DNA of 64,000 nucleotides from Cristatella mucedo (Eukaryota; Bryozoa; Phylactolaemata; Cristatellidae), in the NCBI GenBank assembly GCA_009760855.2, contig WPIO01000109.1, forward strand, positions 657,001-721,000. The letters are read 5' to 3'. The notes beneath the pieces were generated by a model. It did no database searches, was not told the DNA's origin, and saw only the letters and a list, made by a program, of their open reading frames with translations. How positions within the stretch are numbered: position 1 is the stretch's first letter; every line of letters begins with the position of its first letter. Shown here one piece after another: positions 15,460 to 26,569 of the stretch. The translations under genes were made by a program, and so were the position numbers.

Positions 15460-16640
15460 AAAGCCGCTCAGCCACCTCGCGGCGCCACGAACTAAGGGAC
15501 CCGTTGACGGCTAGCGGGGTTCGGGGGGGGGGTCTGGTGCCTTCGCTTGCGCCGACAAGTCGTCGGCTCTAGGCCGCGGCGAGACGGCCAGCATCCTAAA
15601 ATGTTCGTGAGGGCGGTCTCGAAGTACTGTCGCTAGCAGTTACTCGATACTTAGCACGACGTAAAGTGTGTAGTCACCGCACAATACGGATCCTACAGCT
15701 CAGACGAGGAACCAGAAGGAACTCGTCGGGGTAGCTGGGTATGGCGGTCCGCAAAGTTATTCGCCTATTCTTCGGAAGAGCGCGACGGCTGCTTTCCCAA
15801 TTCTAGCGAGCGCGCATTCGCCTAGAATCTCCTACACGAGGTGCGACGCTTTACAGCTTCGAAGGCGGGCGGCTTAGGACTTCGCGGAGGCGCCGGGCGA
15901 GGTCTGGGCGGACGACGACGAGGAGGCGCGCCGGCGGCCGGCGCGTTGCCCGTCTCTATTTGGCGCGCCCGAGTCGGAAGCACAATATGTACTTACGGAC
16001 CAATGCTGCTTCAGTGTGCGTATGGTCATGCCGGGCATCATCTTCGAGCCGAGGGGATAGCAGCACACGCGCACACTACGTATTCGAGACGCGTCCACGG
16101 GAAAATGGCGACCCTGCTGCGGCTAGCTACAGCCACAGCGAGCTGGTTGCGGTGAGGGTAGGGTTGAAGGTCAATGGCTCGTTGGCGTAGACGTACGCAG
16201 ATGCGGATGCACGTGCTCGTCAGGAGTGGCCGTCGGCTCGTGACGCGTGGCGAAGGGCCACCGCCGTTATGGCACGCTGCCCGTTCCAATAGGCGACCGC
16301 CGCGCGGTTGCCTCGCTTACCCATCGCTTGCGGTGGACTAGCGCCAGACACGCTTGACCCATCGCTCGGCGAACGCCCGGTCCTGTCCGCCGTCAGCCTC
16401 GCACCATTTCCGCCGACCGAGCGCTTTCGCCAGACCGATCGGCGGGGACATGGCGCTGTGTGGGGGGGGGGGAGATGGGGAGGTGGCGTTTCGATCTGCG
16501 CCGCGTCGGAGCTTTTCGGGGACCCCTTCTACCCTCCACCCCGGCGGCCAATGAAGCCAGCCAGCCTCTCAGCGTGCGGCTAGCGGGCCGCGCGGCTGCG
16601 GCAGGGCACGTCAGTGCAACTCCGCCAGCCTCTGTCTAAC
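15460..16640. other. GC/CpG-rich spacer
   Basis: CpG-dense DNA with several overlapping long open frames on both strands, as expected from high GC alone. It could be a promoter-type CpG cluster, but no splice-supported coding exon is recognised. Confidence 0.35.
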
Positions 16641-16859
16641 CCCCAAAGATGGGCTCAGCCAGCAAATTTCTATCGAGTCTTGAATATCCATCCTAAAGCT
16701 GAATGACTTATCGCTAAGCCACCAGGTAAGCTCCGACATCAAAGTTAGCATCTGCGCGAAGTCGCGGTGAAGAGTTCTCAAGTGACCTTTTTCAAGACGA
16801 CGCCGTCAGCTCCGCCGTCTAGTCTGCCTACATTTAGAAAAGTAGCGTTGCAAAAACTG

Positions 16860-17029
16860 GGGCCTACTTAGACAGGGCTGCCGCGTCCAAGTCAGTCCAT
16901 GCATTTGTGATATCCTGTCTCCACTTGTGCAGCTCAATGCCTGCAATTACACCGGCCTGTGCAATGAGGCGCCTAAAACGGTCGGTGCATGGCTCTGCAT
17001 TCGGGCTTGTCTGCCATGAATGTAATGTA
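16860..17029 (+). mobile_element. LINE-A coding fragment, left of a LINE-B insertion
   Basis: It encodes SVHAFVIS, PACAMRRL and AFGLVCHE, matching KLVHAFVTS, PACAIRRL and ARLVCRE of LINE-A. It is cut at 17029-17030 and resumes at 17941. Confidence 0.8.
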
Positions 17030-17940
17030 ATGTATCTCCGTATGTAACTCCACAAAGTCATAAAGACCATGTGGGTGTTGGGCAGGAGAGTTTTGTATAG
17101 CGAACTCACAGCCTAAGCGGCTTTCGGTATGCATTCGGTAGCCAACAGACTTCGTCTCACGCAACAAAGAGAAAGTGGGAAGCATAGCAGAGTCAGGAGA
17201 GCAGTTGAGGTAGTGAGTAGCATAGAAGTAGCGGCTCAGGACCGCTGAAAAGGATGTGCCATAGTCGGCAGTAGGAGAGTAGTTGTCGTTGCGTAAGAAT
17301 TGTGGAAGCGAGTTCCACAGTCTAGGACCTGCAGAGCTAAACCTTCTATCGCCAACTGTCTTTAAGCGGAGGAATGGGACAGCTAATTTATTGTCCACAC
17401 AGGACCAAGGCGCGAACAGGCTGAAACTGATACAGCAGTTCAGCTAGGTATGAAGGAGCCAAGCCGTGGCGGGCCTTGTGGGTCAGCGTAAGAACTTTGC
17501 TCTGTATCCTTTGCTCAACCGGCAACCATCCTAGCTCTTTCAGCAAAGGAGACACGTGCTCAATCCGCTGAGACTTGAAGACTAGCCTTGCAGCCATATT
17601 CATAGTCAGCTGCAGTGGCCTAATAGCTTTCTTTGGTAGGCCAGCCAAAAGGGAATTACAATAATCAAGCCGAGACAGAACTAAGGAGCTAGTTAAATTT
17701 TTTGCTAGCCACTGTGGGAGACAGCTCCTAATCTTGGATAGGGATCGGACGTGATGGTTACCTATAGAAGCAGTCTTCTGAATGAAGCTTTTGAAATTGA
17801 GGCAGCTGTCAAAAACGACACCTAAATTTCGAGCACGTGATGGTCGCACAACAGCATCACCTATTAGAAGAGCAAAGCCTTTTAATCCAGCCACACGCTT
17901 AGGGTGTCCTACGAGCAGCAGTTCGGTTTTATCATAATTT
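17030..17940 (-). mobile_element. LINE-B copy, nested in LINE-A
   Basis: The minus strand encodes RARNLGVVFDSCLNFKSFIQ, CLPQWLAKNLTSSLVLSRLD, LGWLPVEQRIQSKVLTLTHK and DNKLAVPFLRLKTVGDRRFS. Its 3' end carries a short ATTAC-type repeat tail (17020-17032 on the minus strand). It is almost identical over about 900 bp to 19990-20905. The 5' end is truncated near the DDKTELL motif. Confidence 0.92.
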
Positions 17941-18030
17941 GATAACGCTGCAGTTGCCGATTATGCCTCTTCTCACCGACCGGCACTGGCTCCCCGTCAA
18001 GCAGTGCATCAATATCAAGGTTTTGTCATG
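17941..18030 (+). mobile_element. LINE-A continuation, right of LINE-B
   Basis: It encodes MPLLTDRHWLPVKQCINIKV, the direct continuation of the LINE-A frame broken at 17029. Confidence 0.75.
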
Positions 18031-18319
18031 GTGGCGTCAACTTTGAGTGTTAGCCAGAATAGGTGCAATACATCGAAATGGAAATGTCACTATTTTCGCC
18101 AGTCGCAACCACATTGTTCGCCTATATACCGCCAAGACGGTCAAGCTTGAATGCTGAGTGTTTTCGGCTAGAAATTGGAGCAGGCTTTCAGCCCCTCAAA
18201 GAATATAAATATGACGAAAATTCCATAGTAATGCTATAAAAAACACTCAGTTTAAAACTTTTCCGTCAATAAATAGAATTTCCTGCGTCTGATACCTCTT
18301 TCGCACGCTAAATCGTGCC

Positions 18320-18625
18320 TTGCCGAGCGTTCCTATGCTCTCAAAGCCTGGAGCTCACTACCGACGCACGCCACAACAGCCCCTGGCATGAAGACTTTAA
18401 AAAAAGAAGCTTCAGACGCACCTTTTTATTACAGCATTTGTTGGGTCTTCGGAATTCGTGCTTCGTGTGCATGCATCTGCTTAAACTATGCCTGATGCTT
18501 GCAGGTGTTACCACCAAAATTTTGGTAATGCTTTATGTGCAGCGTCTGTAAAGTGCCTCTAAAGAGAGATTCAGCTCTCTAATGGCGCTATACAAATATA
18601 TTATTTTTATTATTATTATTAACTC
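18320..18625 (+). mobile_element. LINE-A 3' end with ATT tail
   Basis: It starts in the YALKAWSSLPT-like block. It retains the 3' UTR, a stem-loop variant (gtgcctctaaagagagattc / agctctctaatggcgct) and TATTATTATT at 18605-18620. Confidence 0.85.
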
Positions 18626-18879
18626 TAGCACTTCCAAATCTGGTCGATTCTTGCATCGGCAAGACCGAAACACGTACTAAACAGATTAACTTTGCCACGA
18701 ACCTATTAAAGTCTCAGAACAGCTGCCATAACTTTGCGGCTGACAACAGGAATTGCAAGGAATTGTAACCCTATACGTTTGAGCATCTCCAAAACGCATC
18801 TCTGTTTGCAATACTAGCGTCGCTCTGCCGTAGTAACACTTTGCAAGTGCTGCACTCGGAAGAAGAGACACACATCTGT

Positions 18880-19125
18880 CTATTACAGCATTTAGTGGGC
18901 CCTTGGGGTTCGTCCTTTGTGTGCTGACACTGCCTGCTGCTACTAACCGTGTTTACACGTTGACCCTGGGTATGTCACATCTAGCAACGTTGTGCATTAT
19001 GACATCGCACATGTGGCCACTAATTAATAGGTCATGCTTTCTTTATAGGATCTGTAAATGCCTAGAAAGAAATTCAGTTCTACTAGGGCGCTATACAAAG
19101 GTATTGTCATTATTAATATTTTTGA
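18880..19125 (+). mobile_element. LINE-A 3' UTR and tail
   Basis: 3' UTR match from cagcatttagtgggcccttg to the stem-loop and a short TATT tail. No coding part remains. Confidence 0.8.
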
Positions 19126-19344
19126 ATGCAATTGATTAAGGTTATCCCATAAACACAAGTTGCCTACGTCAAGCTGACGTTCTGCTGGCCGCGATCCTTT
19201 TAGTACTACCACGACTAAACTTCTATGGTAAGTGCCACATTGAAAGCAGGGGAGATACTTTTCTAATTTGCAGATGTTGCAACAGCTAGCACTCTCACAG
19301 GTGAAATTAAACATTGAGTTGTGAATTGAATTTTGAATAGTATT

Positions 19345-19500
19345 AATTAATTTTAAGATTTTTATAGTGCTTTCAGAGAACAAAATCTCTCTGTAGGCAA
19401 CATACGTATGCTGTACAGAAAAAATGCCAATGATAATAATAGTGATGATATATTTGTATAGCGACAGCAGAGAGCTGAATCTCTTTCTAGACACTTAACA
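19345..19500 (-). mobile_element. Two adjacent LINE-A 3' ends
   Basis: Two minus-strand terminal stem-loops occur back to back: 19355-19425 (tctctctgtaggcaac) and 19430-19500 (tctctttctagacac). Each is preceded by an AAT-rich tail. They are separate insertions, or one inserted into the tail of the other. Confidence 0.75.
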
Positions 19501-19985
19501 TACGGTTTCTGATAATATGTGCAGCATGAGCACGTATAAATTATAGTTGTGTTATATTTAAGTACTTCGGCTGATGATGGCCTAAATGTAAGGGGGGCAG
19601 TTAGACGGCGGCCTTCTCAATAAGCTAGATTACGACGGCCGCGACTTTTCTTATTGGTGGTTCCTGCATTATATTGCTTTGGAACAAGTTATGTGATACT
19701 CCATGATTAGAAGCCGAAGTACTTTAATGGGCAGTCGAGATATTGTGGCAGTTGAGCTGAGTTTCGCTGTAAGTTTCGAGACATACGGTGGTTACGTCCT
19801 GGACACTTTAGTCAGTCGGCATCGGAGTATGACTCATCCGCGTTACAGCAGCTAACGCTCCAGCTCTGCCCATCCCGTCAAGCGCAGGGTCAGCTGCCTT
19901 GCCCGGTGCTGCTTTCAGCCCGGGTCCTCTCTTCTCTCTTACCCATCCAGTCTAGCGCAACCCACCTGACGTCTAAGACCACCAG
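19501..19985. other. Unassigned spacer
   Basis: No gene or repeat is recognised between the LINE-A and LINE-B elements. Confidence 0.35.
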
Positions 19986-19989
19986 CAGT

Positions 19990-21900
19990 AATGTAATGTA
20001 ATGCATCTCCGTCTGTAACTCCACAAAGTCATAAAGACCATGTGGGTGTTGGGCAGGAGAGTTTTGTATAGCGAACTCACAGCCTAAGCGGCTTTCGGTA
20101 TGCATTCGGTAGCCAACAGACTTCGTCTCACGCAACAAAGAGAAAGTGGGAAGCATAGCAGAGTCAGGAGAGCAGTTGAGGTAGTGAGTAGCATAGAAGT
20201 AGCGGCTCAGGACCGCTGAAAAGGATGTGCCATAGTCGGCAGTAGGAGAGTAGTTGTCGTTGCGTAAGAATTGTGGAAGCGAGTTCCACAGTCTAGGACC
20301 TGCAGAGCTAAATCTTCTATCACCAACTGTCTTTAAGCGGAGGAATGGGACAGCTAATTTATTGTCCACACAGGACCAAGGCGCGAACAGGCTGAAACTG
20401 ATACAGCAGTTCAGCTAGGTATGAAGGAGCCAAGCCGTGGCGGGCCTTGTGGGTCAGCGTAAGTACTTTGCTCTGTATCCTTTGCTCAACCGGCAACCAT
20501 CCCAGCTCTTCCAGCAAAGGAGACACGTGCTCAAACCGCTGAGACTTGAAGACTAGCCTTGCAGCCATATTCATAGTCAGCTGCAGTGGCCTAATAGCTT
20601 TCTTTGGTAGGCCAGCCAAAAGGGAATTACAATAATCAAGCCGAGACAGAACTAAGGAGCTAGTTAAATTTTTTGCTAGCCACTGTGGGAGACAGCTCCT
20701 AATCTTGGATAGGGATCGGACGTGATGGTTACCTATAGAAGCAGTCTTCTGAATGAAGCTTTTGAAATTGAGGCAGCTGTCAAAAACGACACCTAAATTT
20801 CGAGCACGTGATGGTCGCACAACAGCATCACCTATTAGAAGAGCAAAGCCTTTTAATCCAGCCACACGCTTAGGGTGTCCTACGAGCAGCAGTTCGGTTT
20901 TATCATAATTTAATTTCAAGAAGTTTTCCGACATCCAGGATCGAATGTCTGCAAAGCAAGCATTCAGTTTCTCAGTTGCTGCCGCAGATTCCGACGGTTT
21001 GAAGGACAAATACAGTTGAGTATCGTCAGCATAAAAGTGATATCCTATTCCGTGAGCCTTAATCACTTTTCCCAGAAGCTGAGTATAAATGGAGAACAGC
21101 AAGGGACCGAGTTTAGACCCTTGAGGGACTCCACAGGTGACCCGTCTCGCGTGTGAGGCCTGACCCCCACACGACTCGGATTGAACACGAACAGACAAGT
21201 AAGATTTAAACCACGCCAGTGCTTCGTCTGCCAGACCGATCGTTGTTCTCAATCGTTCGAGTAGAACATCGTGATCATTGGTGTCGAAGGCAGCTGACAG
21301 ATCTAGCAGAGCTAGGGCAGTGACATTCCCGTCATCGTTGCCACGTAGAATGTCATTGCTAACACGGAGGAGAGCAGTTTCAGTGGAGTGCTGCCTCTTG
21401 AAACCTGATTGAAATGTTTCTGACATTTCATTCTTTTCAATATGTTCAACTAGCTGCTTAGCAACAATTTTTTTCAAGAATCTTTGACAAGAAAGGAAGA
21501 AGGGAAGCTGGGCGATAGTTTGCAAGGACCTCTGTGTCTAATCCAGACATTTTAAGTATAGGTCTAACGATTGCTGATTTGAAGGACTTGGGGACGGCCT
21601 CTTTTTCCTAAAGAAGCATCACAAATCTCGGTTATGGCAGGGCTAAGTTGGCCTGCCAGTGAAGACCATATAGATGTTGGTATAGGGTCTTCAGGAGAGC
21701 TCTTTTGCTAGACCTTATTAAGGTAGCCACATCGCATGCAGAAACCTCGGGAAACCTTTTAAAGGTCACAGGTTGTGATACCGCAATTGCTTTAGTCGGA
21801 GGGTGCTTTATGGAGGCACGAATGTGCACCATTTTTTCAGTAAAGAAGGCTGAAAACTTTTCGGCTGCGTCCTCAATATCTGAGACCTTGATATCTCAAT
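19990..21900 (-). mobile_element. LINE-B, longest copy with near-intact reverse transcriptase
   Basis: The minus strand holds an uninterrupted 388-codon frame (21525 down to 20359). It contains SGFKRQHSTETALLRVSNDI, LDLSAAFDTNDHDVLLERL, CGVPQGSKLGPLLFSIY, YHFYADDTQLYLSF and WLPVEQRIQSKVLTL, so all reverse-transcriptase palm motifs including YADD are present. The C-terminal frame continues from 20369. Upstream (21530-21900) encodes the pre-RT linker (KFSAFFTEKMVHIRASIKHP, PVTFKRFPEVSACDVA) after a frameshift near 21500. The 3' tail is an ATTAC repeat. No endonuclease domain remains. CR1/L2-like clade. Confidence 0.93.
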
Positions 21901-21904
21901 ATCC

Positions 21905-22719
21905 TTCATCTTAATATACAGTCGCGTAACGCCGCTTTAGCCGTTCGCGGAAATATACTTCGCTGTACAACCCGTTTGTGTACAACGTCGTTTCGTCGGG
22001 GCATCGTTTGCTCTTGCGGCAAGCTACACAGCTAGACGCCTGTAACCCACCGTCGCTGCTGTCACTGAACAGACTGACTGCTACGCACTATGGCGATGGT
22101 CTTTTTTCTCTTAAGGTAGGCGGCGTTCTAGTTCGTCGCACCTGCTTCGTCCGCTATTGTCGTTATAACCGCGCGCATCGGTGCCGCACGTCCAGCACGC
22201 GTTCTAGTAGCCAGCCGCGATCCGAAGGCTCAGGCTCGCCGGCACTCGTCGCGCGTCGGCCGCGACGAGTGCCGGCAAGCCCGCTGCATTTGCGGCTCAA
22301 TATTTTCCCGTACGTTGAATACCCGGTTGGTAAGGGCAGTCGTTAAATCTGACTGATGTAGCGTTCCAAAGTGTCTCTCTCTCTTCACCCAAACCGCAGG
22401 AAGTACAGGCGTTCGCTCCCCGCCATCCTGCATATCTATGGATGATTCTATTTGACGCTACGGACAAGGATTTGATCTTGAAAATTTACCAATATATGGG
22501 ACATAATTTGGAATTAAAAAATGTTTCTTATTATAAATAACGTCTTCAATAATGACTAGGCGAAGAAAGCTCACCAGTCGGCGTCTTGAGTGCTGTGAGC
22601 TACAGCGCATCCCACTTTTAACGCAGCCGCCAGCCGCTGACGCGCCCGGGCTTCCTCTAAGAGCTCGCCGAGCAATAGAGTTCGGAGGCGCTCGGCGTGC
22701 GACCGAAGAGCACCCGCTC
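21905..22719. other. CpG-rich spacer upstream of the candidate gene
   Basis: It contains a perfect hairpin at 22238-22276 (listed separately). It could hold a promoter for the candidate gene at 22720. No coding exon is supported. Confidence 0.3.
22238..22276. repeat. Perfect 16-bp inverted repeat, 7-nt loop
   Basis: The left arm gccggcactcgtcgcg (22238-22253) is exactly complementary to the right arm (22261-22276). The spacer is cgtcggc. Confidence 0.95.
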
Positions 22720-22782
22720 ATGGCCGGCGTGGTTCCAGTTCGCAGCTTCACGAAGATAACGCCTCTGCTACGCTTGACGCAG
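22720..22782 (+). CDS. Candidate gene, exon 1
   Basis: ATG in context ctcatgg to CAG before the strong donor gtatgt. An in-frame ATG also exists upstream at 22552, so the start is uncertain. It encodes 21 residues rich in Arg, Lys, Leu and Thr. Confidence 0.3.
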
Positions 22783-25446
22783 GTATGTGTAGCCAGCTAA
22801 TTGCGGTGGCCCCCTGACTTACGCAAGGTGATTCAGCGCGTTCGCTCACGCCGTCGCCTCGAGCCTCTCCAGGACGCCTAGCCTCCGCCGCCCGCATCGG
22901 CAAACGGCATGTCGCGTGGACACTGCATCGTGAAGACGTCCGTGGATGGAAATAGCACCTAGCACGTGCATATGCGGCAGTTGTCGACGTGCTGCACGCG
23001 TAAAGCAGCGTGCTTGCTCGCGGACTTGTTCGTATTTGACATGGCAAGCCGCGCTAGAGAAAGCCATGGCGGTCATGGGGGAGTCAGAGTCGTAGATATG
23101 AGATGAGCTGCCTCTGCCTGCCTGCCTGCCCGCCGGTCGATGGGACAGCAGGCAGTGGCTGCGTCACTGGCGTCACCTGCTGATTCCCTGTCCGATTTTC
23201 GAGCAGGCCGCCGCTGCGGCCTGCTCGCATGCCCCCCCTTGCATTGCTGCTTCTCTTCAGTAGCTCTAGCGGTTGGATAATTGGTTCGTGTCTGGGCTTG
23301 CCTGTCTGCATCCCGATTATCGAGACCGTCTTTTCTGGACGTGATTGTGACCGTGCCATTTGATGAGATTGACCGTGTCCGGTCCATTGCGTGGTACATT
23401 CTCGCTCTGGCCTCCATCACTGTCCCAGACAAACATGGCTCGTAGTGTTAGTGTCAGCAGCCTTCTAGACAAGCTTGGAAGCCTGCCTACTTGTGAAGTT
23501 AACTTGGTCTTAGACTTGACTGTCCATCAACAGAAGCGGCAATGGCAAATTGTGACAGAACAAGCTTGGATGACTAACGTTGGCCTATTCGCTGTGCCGA
23601 GTGCTCCTGTAAGTCTTACGAGTGCTTGCTTTCGTCTTGTTGTGCACACACACACACACACACACACACTGGTGGATTACGTGGGTTTCCTTTACTGGTA
23701 TTTGATAACTCCAGCTTTGGTTTGATTTCAGCAGCATTTTGTTGTGACAAATCCACTTTTGGTTTGATTTCAGCAGCACTTACTTTGTCATATTGTGTTT
23801 ACCCCCTTCATGGTGTACACTTATGGATATTGTGAATAATGTGCTCGTTCGCATAGTCTTGTTTGCCATCAGAGCGATGCCTACTTAGAAGTGTCTTCTG
23901 CCTGCTGGAAGACTCTGGCAGTGTGCGGTGCAAATTAGACATCTTTTTTCCTACATCCGATGCATTTTTCAATCCGCATAACACCGTTTGCTTTTGTGGT
24001 TTTGGATGTTTTGAGCTTGGCTGATGGCAGCACTCTAGTAGATGTCAACATATAGTCGCCAGTAATTTGCCAAGCCAAAAAAAGTAGATTGTTCGGGACG
24101 TATCCTGTGAAGAGATGGTTGTGATTACCGTGCCAAAAAATAATTGTATCGATTTGGTAGCTTATGGAAACCAGCTTAGCCGTGCTTTCTTTTGCAATCA
24201 ACCGCCCTGTAGAAGTATGGGGCTACCAGGTGAAGATCGTTTGCATGCAAGAGCAGGATCACCACGACTGCTATAGAGATCCCTCTGACGATAGTGCGAT
24301 GGTCAGTAGGTGGAAGGCAGCTTGTTGGTTGTTCGAATGATGCTGCCCAGAGTACTGTACTCTGTCAATAGACTATGCCTGGCCAGTTGCTTGTATGTGT
24401 GTGAGTGTCTGTCCGTGTGTGTGTGTGTGTGTGCGCGCGCGCGCACGTGCATTTTCGATTGGCTTATGTGCAATAACAAGACAGCTGACCGCCTGTCCAT
24501 TTTAAATCGTCAACTGTAAATAGGACAGTTGTCAGGCAATGTAATACTGTTGTGGCCTGTATTCGTGACTCGAGTTGCTTTTCTTGTAAGTGTGTCTGAA
24601 CGCGATGTTACTGGCGTCCACAGGTCTTACTGGTCATGTGTGTTTTCATGCTTTCTGGCCTTAGCATTCGTGTCTGCTTTAGCATGTCGGTAACACCGTA
24701 GGTATTAATTCTCTTGCAGCGAGTTGTAAAGCTTGGAATAGAGACTAAGTTCTCTGAGGGTGCTATGGAAACAACCTGCTATTTTTATTAGTGACCGACT
24801 GGTGCCTTCCATTGACTTAGAGAGTGAAATTAAGTAAGGTTAGACGATCAAGCAACCTTATTTGCACAACCATAGAAGAGCCCTAGCTGCTGTCGCTCCT
24901 CTTGGAGTCGGCTATAAACCCCTTGCGTTCTTCAGGACACGAGCATATAAATAAAGCTGAATCGTAAAGAAGTGCCGATACCTCACCCCTCCCCGGCTAA
25001 GCCACCAGGTGTCGATTGACCCTGCCAATCTGCCTCGAGGGTGGCACTCACCTTCCGTGATTTAGCCTGGCTTGCAGGAAAGCTGAGTAGCACCGATTCG
25101 CTCCTCGTGCCTTTGGGCCTGCAATAGCGACTTAGCAGCCTGGCCGTACCCTCGGTGAATATCGATGAGTTTTTGCTAGTTGCTACAGCCATGTGCGATG
25201 CTTCAGGCCTTATTTCACACCTGGGTCCCATCTGCCAGAGTTTCGTCGTCCAGGTGACAAATGTCACTAATCCTCACATGTCTGCCTGATCTGTAGGAAG
25301 ACTTCGTCCAAGCTGGGAAGAGCGAAGGCTCGCCAATGTTATTCAAGTCGGCGCTGATAGTGTCGCTGGTTGGCCTGGGACTGTCGGCATTCTCGTGCAA
25401 GCAGCTCTCAGACTCGGCGGCCCCGAGGCGGCGGCATCCATCTTGA
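22720..25446 (+). CDS. Unrecognised four-exon candidate gene (about 172 aa)
   Basis: Proposed exons are 22720-22782, 23429-23608, 25128-25253 and 25297-25446. All four have GT-AG borders and every intron is phase 0. Donors include gtatgt and gtaagt. The third intron is only 43 bp. The product would begin MAGVVPVRSFTKITPLLRLT, a basic, acid-free start like a mitochondrial presequence. It would end with a hydrophobic stretch MLFKSALIVSLVGLGLSAFS followed by a basic tail, like a tail anchor. AATAAA at about 25661 follows the stop by 215 bp. I do not recognise the family. Exons between 23608 and 25128 may be missing from the model. The support is splice logic only. Confidence 0.35.
23429..23608 (+). 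CDS. Candidate gene, exon 2
   Basis: Acceptor cactgtcccag, donor gtaagt, 60 codons. It contains ARSVSVSSLLDKLGSLPTCE and HQQKRQWQIVTEQAWMTNVG. An ATG at 23435 has a good context (aaacatgg) and could be an alternative start. Confidence 0.4.
23645..23668. repeat. (CA)n microsatellite
   Basis: About 12 CA units in intron 2 of the candidate gene. Confidence 0.9.
24415..24450. repeat. (TG)n/(CG)n microsatellite
   Basis: A TG run passing into CG alternation. The alternating purine-pyrimidine sequence has Z-DNA potential. Confidence 0.9.
24722..24792 (+). mobile_element. LINE-A/SINE-2 type terminal stem-loop
   Basis: It carries ggaatagagactaagttctc then tgagggtgctatgg and a TATTTTTATTA end. The head is absent, so the family is uncertain. 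Confidence 0.6.
25128..25253 (+). CDS. Candidate gene, exon 3
   Basis: Acceptor gcctgcaatag, donor gtgaca (weak). It encodes RLSSLAVPSVNIDEFLLVAT and MCDASGLISHLGPICQSFVV. Confidence 0.35.
25297..25446 (+). CDS. Candidate gene, exon 4
   Basis: Acceptor ctgatctgtag, stop TGA at 25444. It encodes EDFVQAGKSEGSP followed by a single hydrophobic helix of about 20 residues and an Arg-rich end. AATAAA follows at about 25661. Confidence 0.4.
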   Translation, partial: EDFVQAGKSEGSPMLFKSALIVSLVGLGLSAFSCKQLSDSAAPRRRHPS

Positions 25447-25924
25447 TACTACTGATCGTGCATTGCTGCAGGAAAAAAAGAGTGAAGAGCAAGTCGAGCC
25501 TGCGAGCTCGCAAGCTTTCGAGCAGATTTTATTTATGTATTAGCTTAGGGAGCACGTTGGTTTTCGATGTGGTGGTTTTTCTATTGCCTGCTGAGCTCGT
25601 GGAGCTGTCCGACGCAATGAGCTTGACAGTTGGCTTGTACTGATGGCACGAAATTTAGAAATAAATTGTGCTCAACTCTTTCCACAATAAGAGTTTAGCA
25701 CGTCTTATTGCAGAGCCAAGCTCATTTGATTGTTTCGTCCTGGCGATTATGCTTGCAGAATAAATTGTCAAGCTAGTGCAGGGAAAACCGGTGATAATAT
25801 TAATAACAAGTCTTTTTTAAGCACCCTAAGAATACTATTCCTGTATCAAAGTGCTTAAGAGCTTGCTGCAAGAAATTCAATGGCTAACGTTTAATGGGCT
25901 TCGTGGTATATATAATTATGTATA

Positions 25925-25985
25925 TCATTCATTTGTATAGCACCCTAGAGAACTTTATCTCTATTCGGGTGCTTCACACGTGCTC
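25925..25985 (-). mobile_element. SINE-2 3' fragment
   Basis: Minus-strand gcacccgaatagagataaag then ttctctagggtgctat, the SINE-2 form of the shared stem-loop. Confidence 0.65.
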
Positions 25986-26049
25986 GTCTAACTCCCTTGT
26001 TAATATATTGTTCCATGCAAATATTGTCGTCTGAACCTTTCTGTCTCTG

Positions 26050-26285
26050 CAGCTCTCAGACTCACACCTGGCGTTGGCCGAGAAATGTACTGATGGCCGA
26101 TAAGTGTACTCGCAGGCTAACCCCGTACATGTCGTCCCTAACCATGTTTTTCTTGTTGTTTATTGAGCATGCTACCACGAACCATTCGATCTCGCTTGCT
26201 TTGCAGCAGATGTAAAGTACCTCGAGAGATTGAGTTCTCTTAGGGCGCTATATCAAAGTATTATTATAATAATTGTTATTATTGC
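26050..26285 (+). mobile_element. LINE-A 3' UTR and tail
   Basis: 3' UTR from cctaaccatgtttttcttgt through stem-loop tgagttctcttagggcgct to an ATTATTATAATAATTG tail. No coding remains. Confidence 0.8.
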
Positions 26286-26569
26286 ACGTGTCTTACGACT
26301 GCGAGTGGGCTGTGGCTGCCTGGTCCTTAGTAGGAACGAATGGTGACTCACCAATGGAGCAGGCATAAATCATAGAATGCCGGCTTTTAGCGAGCAGCGA
26401 TGGCAAGGCCCAATATTGGCTGGCCTTTACTGAAGCCTCTTACCGACCACAATCGTGTCTTCTTATGAGGAGGCTGTGATGCTTCGCCTCAAATATAGCC
26501 CTCGTAGCAAGTGAAGCCATAGACATAGCCATAAACATAACTGTTATAGTCATACAAAAACCTAGGCTT

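Noticed and set aside
22240-22280. Rho-independent terminator
   Set aside because: The stem-loop lacks a T tract and the genome is eukaryotic.
25128-25446. Resemblance of the candidate gene exons 3-4 to the start of a glycolipid-transfer-protein domain
   Set aside because: Only a short FL.A....LG....FV pattern is shared. The rest of that domain is absent before the stop, so I do not claim it.
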